Part shown: in pieces, positions 1 to 6,525 of the stretch
Numbering within the stretch: the stretch's first letter is position 1
How the letters are laid out: every line of letters starts with the position of its first letter
Assembly: GCA_005809115.1 (NCBI GenBank)
Contig: SYLK01000545.1
Coordinates: 1 to 6,807 of the forward strand
Direction: 5' to 3'
From: Planctomyces sp.
GTDB lineage: Bacteria > Planctomycetota > Planctomycetia > Planctomycetales > Planctomycetaceae
DNA length: 6,807 nt
Made by a program: the position numbers and the translations under genes
Notes under the pieces: model-generated
Told to the model about the DNA's origin: nothing
What the model saw: only the letters and a program-made list of their open reading frames with translations
The model's database searches: none

Positions 1-269
1 ATGACGCCGCAGATCGGCCGCTCACGCAGGTTTTGTCAGGGGTTCTTAAACTGGGTGGCTCAGCTGCGATCGGTAACGATGTTGAGGGTTTTCGGTGCGG
101 GTGACGTTCGTAAGCCCCCTCATCCGGCCTGTCGGCCACCTTCTCCCCGAGTACAGGGGAGAAGGGCGCATGCGGACGCTTGAGAATATCTGGAAGACGG
201 TTTCACGGCGTTGCCTGGGGTGATTGTGGCGGCGTTTCAGGGCTGAATGAACTCGTTGGTCTGGCGCGG
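1..269. other. Non-coding region downstream of the operon
   Basis: This stretch follows the stop codon of the DgcA-like gene and reaches the window edge. I see no convincing gene in it. A short plus-strand open frame at 1-183 lacks family resemblance, starts at the window edge and runs straight through the hairpin repeat at 115-166, so I do not accept it. No tRNA-like fold and no stem followed by a T-run was found on the minus strand after the operon end. Transcription of the operon may end here at the hairpin repeat, by a Rho-dependent mechanism, or beyond the window. Confidence 0.6.
115..166. repeat. Intergenic hairpin repeat (REP/MITE-like palindrome)
   Basis: Positions 139-148 (CCTTCTCCCC) and 156-165 (GGGGAGAAGG) are perfect reverse complements separated by a 7-base loop, giving a 10-bp stem. 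The 5' flank from about 115 is C-rich and carries two GGCC boxes at 126-129 and 134-137 that can form a second small stem. From memory, the pattern of a CCCCTCATCCGG-like lead, a GGCC-type element and a CCTTCTCCCC/GGGGAGAAGG hairpin resembles a dispersed intergenic repeat seen many times per genome in several bacterial groups, including rhizobia and planctomycetes. No second copy is visible here, so the repeat status is inferred. It lacks a T-run and is therefore a poor intrinsic terminator on either strand. Confidence 0.6.
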
Positions 270-2231
270 TCAGAGGTCGCGGCCGAGTTTGTGGCCTTCC
301 AGAATTGCGTGCTGCAGTGTGCGGGGGGCGAAGGCGTCGCCCACGACCTCCACGATCACTCCGCGTGCTCGCAGGGGTTCGCTCAGCGTGTCCGCCGACT
401 GGCCACCGTAGGCGTACACGAAGGAATCATACGGGCCGACTTCGTGGAGATCACCCGACCAGATATTGCGTGCAATCAGACAGCCGTTGCTGACGGACTG
501 CGCCTCCAGATGATTGAAAATCTGCGCCCGGCGACTGAACAACCGACGCAGCAGTGGCGGCCGAGTTGTGGCGCCAAGGTGGTTTCCAATCGTTTCCTGA
601 CTCGTGATCAGGTCCACTTCCCGCCCGGTTTCGAGCAGAAATTCGGCGGTGGTCGGCCCCTGATGTCCGTACTCTTCGTCGATCACCAGCACAACCTTTC
701 CAACCTCGGTGGCCTTGCCCTGAAGCACGTCCCAGGCGGACACGAAGTGACAGGTCTCCATCCCTTCCAGCACCGGAGTCCTCGATCGGGCGCCGGTGGC
801 GATCACAACCACGTCGGGAGCGGTCTGCAGAATGGAATCCACGGTGGCCACCGTGTTCAGACGCAGATCAACTCCCAGTTTGCGGCACTGCAGGGACGAC
901 CAGCGGGTGGCGCCATCGAAGTCCTGCCGACCGGGGGCCAGTCGCGCAATCAGGGTCTGGCCGCCGGTCTGATCGGACTTCTCCAGCAGGACAACCTGAT
1001 GACCACGACTGGCTGCAACGCGAGCGGCCTCCCGTCCCGCCGGACCAGCTCCCACCACCGTAATGCGCCGTTTGACACCGGCGGCCGGCATTGCTGCCCA
1101 TTCGCGTTCGCGGCCAATCACCGGGTTCTGGACACACGTCACGCCGCGTCCCGTGTAAATCCGATCAATACAGCCCTCGTTATACCCCATGCACTGGCGA
1201 ATATCGTCCAGGTCACCTCGCTGCGCTTTGGCTGGCATGTGCGGATCGGCAATCAGAGAGCGATTCATGATGCACAGATCGGCCTGACCCTCGGCGATGA
1301 TGCGGTCGGCCTGAACAGGATCGACGATCCGGGCGGTGGCGATCACGGGCACATCCACAACACTGCGAATCGAAGCCGACAGATGCGTGTAAACACCGAG
1401 TCGGAATGACATGTTGGGCACTGCCGCGGACTCACCGACGAACGTCTCCGCCGATCCGCCGATGACGTTGAAGTAGTCCAGCAGCCGGAGTTCATCCAGT
1501 CGACCACAGATTTCCTGCATCTCGTGATTGTTCAGGCCGTTGTCCAGGAAATCGTCGCCGGTCACTCGAATGCCCACGATAAAACTGCGGCCCACGCGTT
1601 CGCGAATGGCTTCGATCACGCGGATTCCAAATCGCAGCCGGTTGTCGAGCGAACCACCGTATTCGTCCGTCCGGCGGTTGACGTTGCGGGTCCAGAACTG
1701 ATCAATCAGGTGACAGTGGCTGGCCATGACTTCGCAGCCGTCGAATCCGCCAGCCTGCAGACGTCCGGCGGCGTCTGCGAAGGCCCTCACGAACTGATCC
1801 ATCTGTGCTTCGTCCAGCGGGTGCGGGTTTTCCCGGTGATTCGGCTCCCGCACATCACTGGGACCGTACAGACGATTCCACAGGTCGATACTGCGTCCGC
1901 GGCGACCACGATGAGTGATCTGACACACGACCGGAACATCGTATCGGTGCATCGTCCGGCTGAATTCCGACAGAAACGGAATGACTCGGTCGTCAAACAG
2001 TTCCACCCCGTTCCAGTCGCGGGCGGTGCTGGAGGGGTGGACGCTGGCCGATCCGAAGCACATCATGAACCCGACGCCACCGATGGCTTTTTCCTCATAG
2101 TAGCGTCGCTCGCGTTCCCCCGGCATGCCATCTTCGGCCAGTGCGTCTGCGTGCGCGCTGCAGCAGATGCGATTCCGGACGGTGACATGTCCGACCTTCA
2201 GCGGTTCAAACAGATAGGTAAAGTCAGTCAT
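270..2231 (-). CDS. NADH:flavin oxidoreductase / TMADH-family amine demethylase (DgcA/StcD-like)
   Basis: This 653-residue cytoplasmic flavoprotein has the three-part layout of trimethylamine dehydrogenase and 2,4-dienoyl-CoA reductase. Residues 1-about 370 form an old-yellow-enzyme FMN barrel, with RNR at 19-21, H172 within an ASHCHLIDQFW stretch, and RTDEYGGSLDNRLRF at 187-201. A cysteine cluster follows, with C347, C354 and C366. A dinucleotide-binding domain starts with GAGPAG at 394-399 and an acidic strand end at E417. A second Rossmann-like part spans about 512-640. The length is typical for these families. Two features differ from trimethylamine dehydrogenase: the second cluster cysteine is Y350, and the position of the flavin-linking cysteine appears to be A28, so FMN is probably not covalently bound. 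The adjacent ETF and DgcB-like genes favour a DgcA/StcD-type demethylase acting on dimethylglycine, sarcosine, N-methylproline or a similar amine. A role as a dienoyl-CoA reductase is less likely in this setting. The ATG overlaps the upstream stop as TGATG and has a GCGAGG ribosome site 9 nt away. The exact substrate is unknown. Confidence 0.92.
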   Translation of the reverse strand: MTDFTYLFEPLKVGHVTVRNRICCSAHADALAEDGMPGERERRYYEEKAIGGVGFMMCFGSASVHPSSTARDWNGVELFDDRVIPFLSEFSRTMHRYDVPVVCQITHRGRRGRSIDLWNRLYGPSDVREPNHRENPHPLDEAQMDQFVRAFADAAGRLQAGGFDGCEVMASHCHLIDQFWTRNVNRRTDEYGGSLDNRLRFGIRVIEAIRERVGRSFIVGIRVTGDDFLDNGLNNHEMQEICGRLDELRLLDYFNVIGGSAETFVGESAAVPNMSFRLGVYTHLSASIRSVVDVPVIATARIVDPVQADRIIAEGQADLCIMNRSLIADPHMPAKAQRGDLDDIRQCMGYNEGCIDRIYTGRGVTCVQNPVIGREREWAAMPAAGVKRRITVVGAGPAGREAARVAASRGHQVVLLEKSDQTGGQTLIARLAPGRQDFDGATRWSSLQCRKLGVDLRLNTVATVDSILQTAPDVVVIATGARSRTPVLEGMETCHFVSAWDVLQGKATEVGKVVLVIDEEYGHQGPTTAEFLLETGREVDLITSQETIGNHLGATTRPPLLRRLFSRRAQIFNHLEAQSVSNGCLIARNIWSGDLHEVGPYDSFVYAYGGQSADTLSEPLRARGVIVEVVGDAFAPRTLQHAILEGHKLGRDL

Positions 2232-3505
2232 CAGTCAGAACCTCGCAGGGGAAAAGGACCGCGGGACGGTCGGGGTGCGTGTCCGCAGGGTCGTGGACGG
2301 CGGGCGATTCCACCGCTCCGCTCACGAGTCGGGATCAGCGTGGGCGTGATCGAAGTCAGCGGCATCATCGGAATCAACGGTCGTGGCTGTCGCCGGACCC
2401 GCATGAACGCGTCTGGAAGAATCGAATAGCTCCCGGAGCAGGGTGGTGTCAGCCCCTGGGTTGTCTGCCGCGGCAGAATCAGGGGACTCACATCCCCCGC
2501 TCGCCGGAAACTTGTTGTCTCGCGCGCGACCAATGCGATATTTTCGGTGTGCCGTGGGCGCCGCAGGATTCGCGAACTGAGCTGCCCGGGCATGTGTGCC
2601 GCGGGATAGGCAGCCGTCAGGGCATCAATCGCTCTGTCGGTCGACGACATGGCACCTGGCTGGTCGACAGGGACGGCAGCGGGCTGGGGCGGGGGGAATT
2701 CTTCCGTGGCGGGGTGCGCACTCTGGACGAATCCGTGATGGATCAGATATCGCAGGAGCTGACGGGCACTTGTTTCCGGATCGGCCTCGGCCAGCAGGCT
2801 GCCGAAGTCGGACGGCGCGGTCGCGTTGATTCCGAACGCGGAGTTCAGTCGGTCGGCCGCTCCGCCGGTCGCAGCAGCGCCAGCAGCGTCTCCCGCCGCC
2901 CCCGGGGCCATTCGCGTTCGAGGGCGGGAGATCTGCCAGTCTTCCCTGCTCACGAGGGGAGCCATCGGTTGCAGGTCGGTTCCGGAAACAGCCGACGTTC
3001 CCTGAGAGTGCCTCACCGCCTCAGCCAGCTCGCGCGACTGCTGTCGGCGATACCGCGAGACGTAGGGCGGACGGGAGGCACTGTCTGACACGACCAGGAC
3101 AAGACGCCCCTGGGCCAGCAGGACCTCGCGGCTTCCCCTGCCGGCATCCCGGATGATGACTCGTCCGGAATTTTCCCGGCGATATTCCAGAACATCGAAC
3201 AGCAGTGACGCATTCAGGTCCTCGGCGATCTGGGCTGCCATGGCGTCGCCGCCGTGTTCCATGGCACCGCTGCCGATCCAGACAAGTTCGCAGTCCGCTG
3301 CCGCCTGCCGCATGCCGGCGTGCACGTCGCGGATCCCCGAAGCCAGCGCATACTGAGTGGCTGCGATGTCGCCCGCGGGACAGCACGCCATGAGCGGCAG
3401 CCGGCAGGACACGGCGGCATGCACGGCGGCAGCGTCCGAACGTGAGATGTGCGTTTTTCCGGTCAGATCGACGGTCGAAGCCAGAACCACGCAGCAGGAA
3501 CTCAT
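2231..3505 (-). CDS. Divergent electron transfer flavoprotein beta subunit-like protein with long C-terminal extension
   Basis: The open frame encodes 424 residues; ETF beta subunits are usually about 250-280. Residues 1-160 look like a worn ETF beta domain. The stretch DIAATQYALASGIRDV (46-61) matches the helix-plus-strand unit where ETF beta has its AxxALAMGAD-type segment. Residues 73-105 follow the IGxxAxxxGGDAMAAQIAEDL pattern of the nucleotide site. Residues 134-155 align with the VVxVxxxxxxPRYxSL signature, here LVLVVSDSASRPPYVSRYRR. Residues 241-260 resemble the usual ETF beta C-terminal helix. After about 265 come a proline/alanine-rich linker and an extension without known resemblance. 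It would pair with the alpha subunit encoded two genes upstream to carry electrons from the DgcA-like enzyme. Start: ATG at 3505, 3 nt after the stop of the Fe-S oxidoreductase, with a strong AAGGAG site 8 nt upstream. Beyond roughly residue 336 the frame becomes arginine/proline-rich while a neighbouring frame looks coding, so the true end may be near 2322 (about 394 residues). Confidence 0.8.
   Translation of the reverse strand: MSSCCVVLASTVDLTGKTHISRSDAAAVHAAVSCRLPLMACCPAGDIAATQYALASGIRDVHAGMRQAAADCELVWIGSGAMEHGGDAMAAQIAEDLNASLLFDVLEYRRENSGRVIIRDAGRGSREVLLAQGRLVLVVSDSASRPPYVSRYRRQQSRELAEAVRHSQGTSAVSGTDLQPMAPLVSREDWQISRPRTRMAPGAAGDAAGAAATGGAADRLNSAFGINATAPSDFGSLLAEADPETSARQLLRYLIHHGFVQSAHPATEEFPPPQPAAVPVDQPGAMSSTDRAIDALTAAYPAAHMPGQLSSRILRRPRHTENIALVARETTSFRRAGDVSPLILPRQTTQGLTPPCSGSYSILPDAFMRVRRQPRPLIPMMPLTSITPTLIPTRERSGGIARRPRPCGHAPRPSRGPFPLRGSD
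2241..2246 (-). promoter_or_regulatory. Ribosome binding site of the DgcA-like gene
   Basis: On the minus strand the bases read GCGAGG, ending 9 nt before the ATG at 2231-2229. The site lies inside the open tail of the upstream ETF beta-like frame. It supports the chosen start and shows that this gene could be translated even if the upstream frame ended earlier, at 2322. Confidence 0.5.
2322..2498 (-). other. Alternative coding frame for the ETF beta-like tail (possible frameshift)
   Basis: In the -1 frame relative to the annotated tail, this stretch reads as a typical bacterial protein end. It contains the segments ADTTLLRELFDSSRRVHAGP and TTVDSDDAADFDHAHADPDS, followed by TGA at 2324-2322. 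Codons in this frame often begin with G or A and end in C or T, the usual coding pattern. The annotated frame over the same bases gives a Pro/Arg/Ile-rich string with many C-first codons. A run of five C at 2494-2498 (five G on the coding strand) is a natural place for a one-base loss, by sequencing error, mutation or programmed slippage. The switch point could lie anywhere between about 2450 and 2600, since both frames are open there. Confidence 0.45.
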
Positions 3506-3508
3506 CGG

Positions 3509-5506
3509 TCAGACTCCTTCTGCCTCAGCCACGACTTCGGCCAGGTCACGCACTCGCATTCCGCCTGCGGCGGACGCCTGCGCACCGGTGCGCAGCATCA
3601 CGCGGCAGAACGGGCAGCCCGTAACCACGGTGGAAGCACCGGTGGCCTGCGCTTCGCGAACGCGAACGTTTTCGATGCGTTCTGTGCCGGGCACGTCGAC
3701 TGCGAACCCACCGCCACCGGCTCCGCAGCAGAAGGATTCTCGCCCGTGTCGCGGCATTTCCACGATGGGCAGCGCTACGGCTTTTTCGAGAACCTGCCGC
3801 GGCGCTGCCACGACTCCGTTGCCGCGTCCCAGGTAGCAGGGATCATGAAAGGTCACCGTTTCGGTCAGTTGCCGGGAAGCGTTCAGCCGTCCCTGTGCTG
3901 CCAGCTCGGCCAGAAATTCCGTGTGGTGGATGACCTGCCAGCGGTCCCGATCCGATGCCGGCAGGAGATGCCGGTATTCATTCCGGAAGACGTTGAAACA
4001 GTGCGGGCAATGCGTGAGAATGCGAGTCGCGCCGTGTGAGCGGAGCGTTGCGATGACTTTCTCCGCCTGCTCGCGATACAGACCTTCTTCACCCAGTCGC
4101 CGGGCCGGGTCCCCGGTGCAGCCTTCACGGCGGCCCAGAACATGAAAACGGATCTGCAGGTGTTTCAGCAGGCGGACCATCGCGGCAGCCACCGATTGCC
4201 CATCCGGGTCAAAGCTGCCGGCGCATCCGATCCAGTAGAGCAGCTCGACCGGTTCATCCGGCTGAGCGACGGGGAGTTCCAGCCCCTGAGCCCATTCCAT
4301 CCGACTCGTGTCCGGCCGTCCCCAGGGGTTATTCTGAGAAGCCACGGCATCGAAGAGCTGTTCAGCGGCTTCCGGAACGATTCCGGCTTCCACGCGGCCG
4401 CGTCGCATTTCGACGATTTTGCCATACACATCAATGCCCACCGGACAGGCTTCGTTACAGGCCGTGCAGGTGGTACACGACCACAGCGTGTCTGCCGCGA
4501 TGGATTCGAGCAGTGATGGCTGCGGAGTGTGGTCCAGGGCGAAGCGCAGGTTCAGAACCACGCTGCGCGGCTGCAGCGGACGTCCGGCCTCGTTCGCCGG
4601 ACAAACGGAATCGCAGCGCCCGCAGGTGGTGCAGGCGTCTGTCTGCAGCAGATCGGTCCACGGAAACTCTGACAGCTGCTGCACGCCGGGGGACGACGCG
4701 ACCAGCGCCGGGCGCAGCTCACTCCGCGCACGCTCGGTTCGCACGGACCAGCTGACGAGTCCATAGACCATGTGACCGAAGAACTGCCAGGGGAGCAGGG
4801 CGAAGAACGCCACGCACAGGGCTGCGTGGAGACACCACAACAGACGGTGGACAGTCGGTGCCGTGTCTCCGCCCAGTCCGACGGCCCAGAGCCCGGTGGC
4901 GGTTGCGTATCCGACAAAGCTCCAGCGTTCGAATTCCGGGAAGTGCTGAGAAATTCTGGCCCCTTCCAGGAGAAAGCCCGTGATCCCGATCGCAGCGAGC
5001 AGCCAGCTCAGTGAAGCCACCCACCAGCCATTCGGCAGCAGCGTTCCTCGGCCACGGCAGCGGCGCCACAGGAACATGCCCAGTCCGACCAGAAATGCGA
5101 GTCCACCAGCGTCCACCACGCAGGATGCCAGCAGATAGAACCAGCCATAGAAAAAATGCAGCGGCGTATCGTGTTCCAGAAAGACCAGGCAGGTTCCCAC
5201 GAACAGGATGAAGAAACCATAGGTCATCAGCAGGTGGGCTGTTCCGGCGAAACGGTCACGGCGCAATGGTTCCTGAAACAGCAGCCAGGCCATCCCGGAG
5301 CGGAATGCGCGAGACCAGGATCGGGGCCTGTCGCGATCTGTCGGTGCAGCGGCACGACGGTACCGGCGGATTCGTCCGACAAAACCGGCTGCGGCCAGCA
5401 CCGCCGCCAGCGCCGTCAGAACGTAAAACACCATGGTCAGCCACGGCGGGATATTGCCGAGAATCTCGCGTGTGACGTCTTCACCGCTGGTCATGTTGTC
5501 ATTCAC
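3509..5506 (-). CDS. Membrane-bound Fe-S oxidoreductase, NarI-like + 4Fe-4S dicluster + two CCG domains (DgcB / ETF:quinone oxidoreductase, EMO type)
   Basis: With the GTG start at 5506 the protein has 665 residues. Hydrophobic segments at about 22-44, 90-110, 118-147, 161-181 and 223-248 form a NarI-like cytochrome b domain. H227 and H245 are 18 residues apart on the last helix, the spacing of the NarI heme ligands, and H91 is another candidate ligand. A two-cluster ferredoxin module follows, with CxxCxxCxxxCP motifs at 292-302 and 344-354. Two HdrD/GlpC-type cysteine-rich domains come next: C428, C463 in a GCTGD variant, CPHC at 500-503; then C557, CCGAGGG from 593 and CPFC at 631-634. This layout is known from EMO-type ETF:menaquinone oxidoreductases and, broadly, from DgcB of dimethylglycine catabolism. 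It probably sits in the inner membrane and takes electrons from the reduced ETF to the quinone pool. The GTG overlaps the ETF alpha stop as GTGA; an ATG at 5494 is the alternative start. An upstream ATG at 5575 would overlap ETF alpha by 73 nt and is unlikely. Confidence 0.9.
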   Translation of the reverse strand: MNDNMTSGEDVTREILGNIPPWLTMVFYVLTALAAVLAAAGFVGRIRRYRRAAAPTDRDRPRSWSRAFRSGMAWLLFQEPLRRDRFAGTAHLLMTYGFFILFVGTCLVFLEHDTPLHFFYGWFYLLASCVVDAGGLAFLVGLGMFLWRRCRGRGTLLPNGWWVASLSWLLAAIGITGFLLEGARISQHFPEFERWSFVGYATATGLWAVGLGGDTAPTVHRLLWCLHAALCVAFFALLPWQFFGHMVYGLVSWSVRTERARSELRPALVASSPGVQQLSEFPWTDLLQTDACTTCGRCDSVCPANEAGRPLQPRSVVLNLRFALDHTPQPSLLESIAADTLWSCTTCTACNEACPVGIDVYGKIVEMRRGRVEAGIVPEAAEQLFDAVASQNNPWGRPDTSRMEWAQGLELPVAQPDEPVELLYWIGCAGSFDPDGQSVAAAMVRLLKHLQIRFHVLGRREGCTGDPARRLGEEGLYREQAEKVIATLRSHGATRILTHCPHCFNVFRNEYRHLLPASDRDRWQVIHHTEFLAELAAQGRLNASRQLTETVTFHDPCYLGRGNGVVAAPRQVLEKAVALPIVEMPRHGRESFCCGAGGGGFAVDVPGTERIENVRVREAQATGASTVVTGCPFCRVMLRTGAQASAAGGMRVRDLAEVVAEAEGV
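3514..3519 (-). promoter_or_regulatory. Strong ribosome binding site of the ETF beta-like gene
   Basis: The minus strand reads AAGGAG, ending 8 nt before the ATG at 3505-3503. It lies inside the last codons of the upstream Fe-S oxidoreductase gene. It is the best Shine-Dalgarno match in the operon and settles the start of the ETF beta-like protein. Confidence 0.65.
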
Positions 5507-6525
5507 TGTGGCTCGTCCCGCGAGACCGGACCAGGCATTCGCAGCAGGGCCTGCAGTGTGAGCATCCCGTCGCACACAAGTCCCAGATGGGCCACGCGAA
5601 AAATGGGGGCCTGCGGATCCGGATTGAGCGCCACGATGTGTCGGCTGTGAGACATCCCTTCGAGGTGGTGACTGGCACCGCTGATCCCGCAGGCGAGATA
5701 GAGTTCCGGGGCCACGGTCCGGCCCGACTGTCCCACCTGTCTCTCACGTTCGATCCATCCCAGGTCCACTGCCATCCGGCTGGCCGCGACGCCGGCATCA
5801 AGCCGCGCGGCCACGGATCGCAGCAGTTCAAAGCCCTCGGGGCCGCCCACACCGCGCCCGCCCGCCACCAGCCGCGGGAGGTGCTGAATATCGGTGGTCG
5901 CAGGATCGGCCGCAAGCGTGCGGATCAGAGTCACGGGTTCGGTCTCGCGCACGGGACTGAAGCGGTTGACAGTTCCCGAACGGTTCTGATCGGGCAACGC
6001 CGCCTGGCCCACACCGGGCCGAAGCGTCACCAGCGTCGACTGGTCCGGAGCGGGCACGATCTGCCGCGCTCTTCTTCCGTCGGGATGCAGGGCTGTGACC
6101 TCGCAGCGACGCTGACGGACGCGTACCAGCAGGGCGGGCGAGACGAGCTGCAGTCCGCAGCGGACGGCGAGTCTGGCTGCCAGCAGCCGATCTTCTCCCG
6201 TGGCACCCGCGAACACAAAGCGTGGGCGCGGCAGCGGCAGCACACGGGCGACGGAAGCCAGACGGCTGGCTGCTCCGACGACAGCCGTGTCGGCCAGCCA
6301 GACTCGGTCAGCCCCCTGCGCGATCATCCGCCGGGCACTCGCGTCCGCGCTGTCCGTGTCCACGACGTTCACTGCGACACCCAGATCATCGGCCAGCCGC
6401 CGGGCATCACCCAGCAGTTCCGCCGTCAGTTCCGGGACGATTGATGCGATCACCCAGACGCCGGGTTCGGGCAGCTGACTGCCGCAGGCCGCCTGAGGTG
6501 TCGGTGCATCGCCAGACTGTGTCAC
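5503..6525 (-). CDS. etfA: Electron transfer flavoprotein alpha subunit
   Basis: This 340-residue soluble protein has the length and two-domain form of ETF alpha. Residues 22-200 are the weakly conserved N-terminal domain. Residues 207-330 are the FAD-binding domain with the family hallmarks in order: AGGRGVGG (221-228), ASRMAVDLGW (248-257), GQSGRTVAPELY (265-276), GISGASHHLEGM (280-291), IVALNPDPQAPIF (297-309) and a closing LGLVCDG (314-320). It holds the FAD that carries electrons from the DgcA-like dehydrogenase to the membrane Fe-S protein. The start is GTG at 6525, which shares four bases (GTGA) with the stop of the DUF1501 gene and is preceded by AAGGA 9 nt upstream. The stop overlaps the next gene's GTG in the same manner. 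Unlike the common side-by-side etfBA order, the beta-like gene is separated from it by the Fe-S oxidoreductase. The assignment to ETF alpha is secure; the specific redox partners are inferred from context. Confidence 0.95.
   Translation of the reverse strand: MTQSGDAPTPQAACGSQLPEPGVWVIASIVPELTAELLGDARRLADDLGVAVNVVDTDSADASARRMIAQGADRVWLADTAVVGAASRLASVARVLPLPRPRFVFAGATGEDRLLAARLAVRCGLQLVSPALLVRVRQRRCEVTALHPDGRRARQIVPAPDQSTLVTLRPGVGQAALPDQNRSGTVNRFSPVRETEPVTLIRTLAADPATTDIQHLPRLVAGGRGVGGPEGFELLRSVAARLDAGVAASRMAVDLGWIERERQVGQSGRTVAPELYLACGISGASHHLEGMSHSRHIVALNPDPQAPIFRVAHLGLVCDGMLTLQALLRMPGPVSRDEPQ

Noticed and set aside
139..165. Rho-independent terminator
   Set aside because: The stem is strong, but no T-run follows it on either strand.
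1..183. Short plus-strand open frame at the window edge
   Set aside because: It is rich in Arg and Pro, runs through the hairpin repeat and shows no similarity I can name. The true 5' end is also outside the window if it were a gene.
180..1409. Long plus-strand open frame (409 codons) opposite the DgcA-like gene
   Set aside because: It lies antisense to a well-conserved flavoprotein gene, shows no domain pattern, and is a usual by-product of GC-rich coding DNA.
2281..2298. Small inverted repeat in the tail of the ETF beta-like frame
   Set aside because: Six pairs with a G-T wobble and a 6-base loop are within what chance gives in GC-rich DNA.
1524..2429. Plus-strand open frame (301 codons) opposite the DgcA-like start and the ETF beta-like tail
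   Set aside because: No family resemblance. It overlaps the FMN barrel coding region and crosses the operon junction; its openness follows from the codon pattern of the opposite strand.
3449..4039. Plus-strand open frame (196 codons) opposite the CCG domain of the Fe-S oxidoreductase
   Set aside because: The minus strand carries clear CCG motifs here; the plus-strand product has no recognisable features.
5507..5575. Upstream ATG start for the Fe-S oxidoreductase
   Set aside because: It would add 23 non-conserved residues and a 73-nt overlap with ETF alpha; the GTG at 5506 gives the same GTGA junction as at the previous gene.
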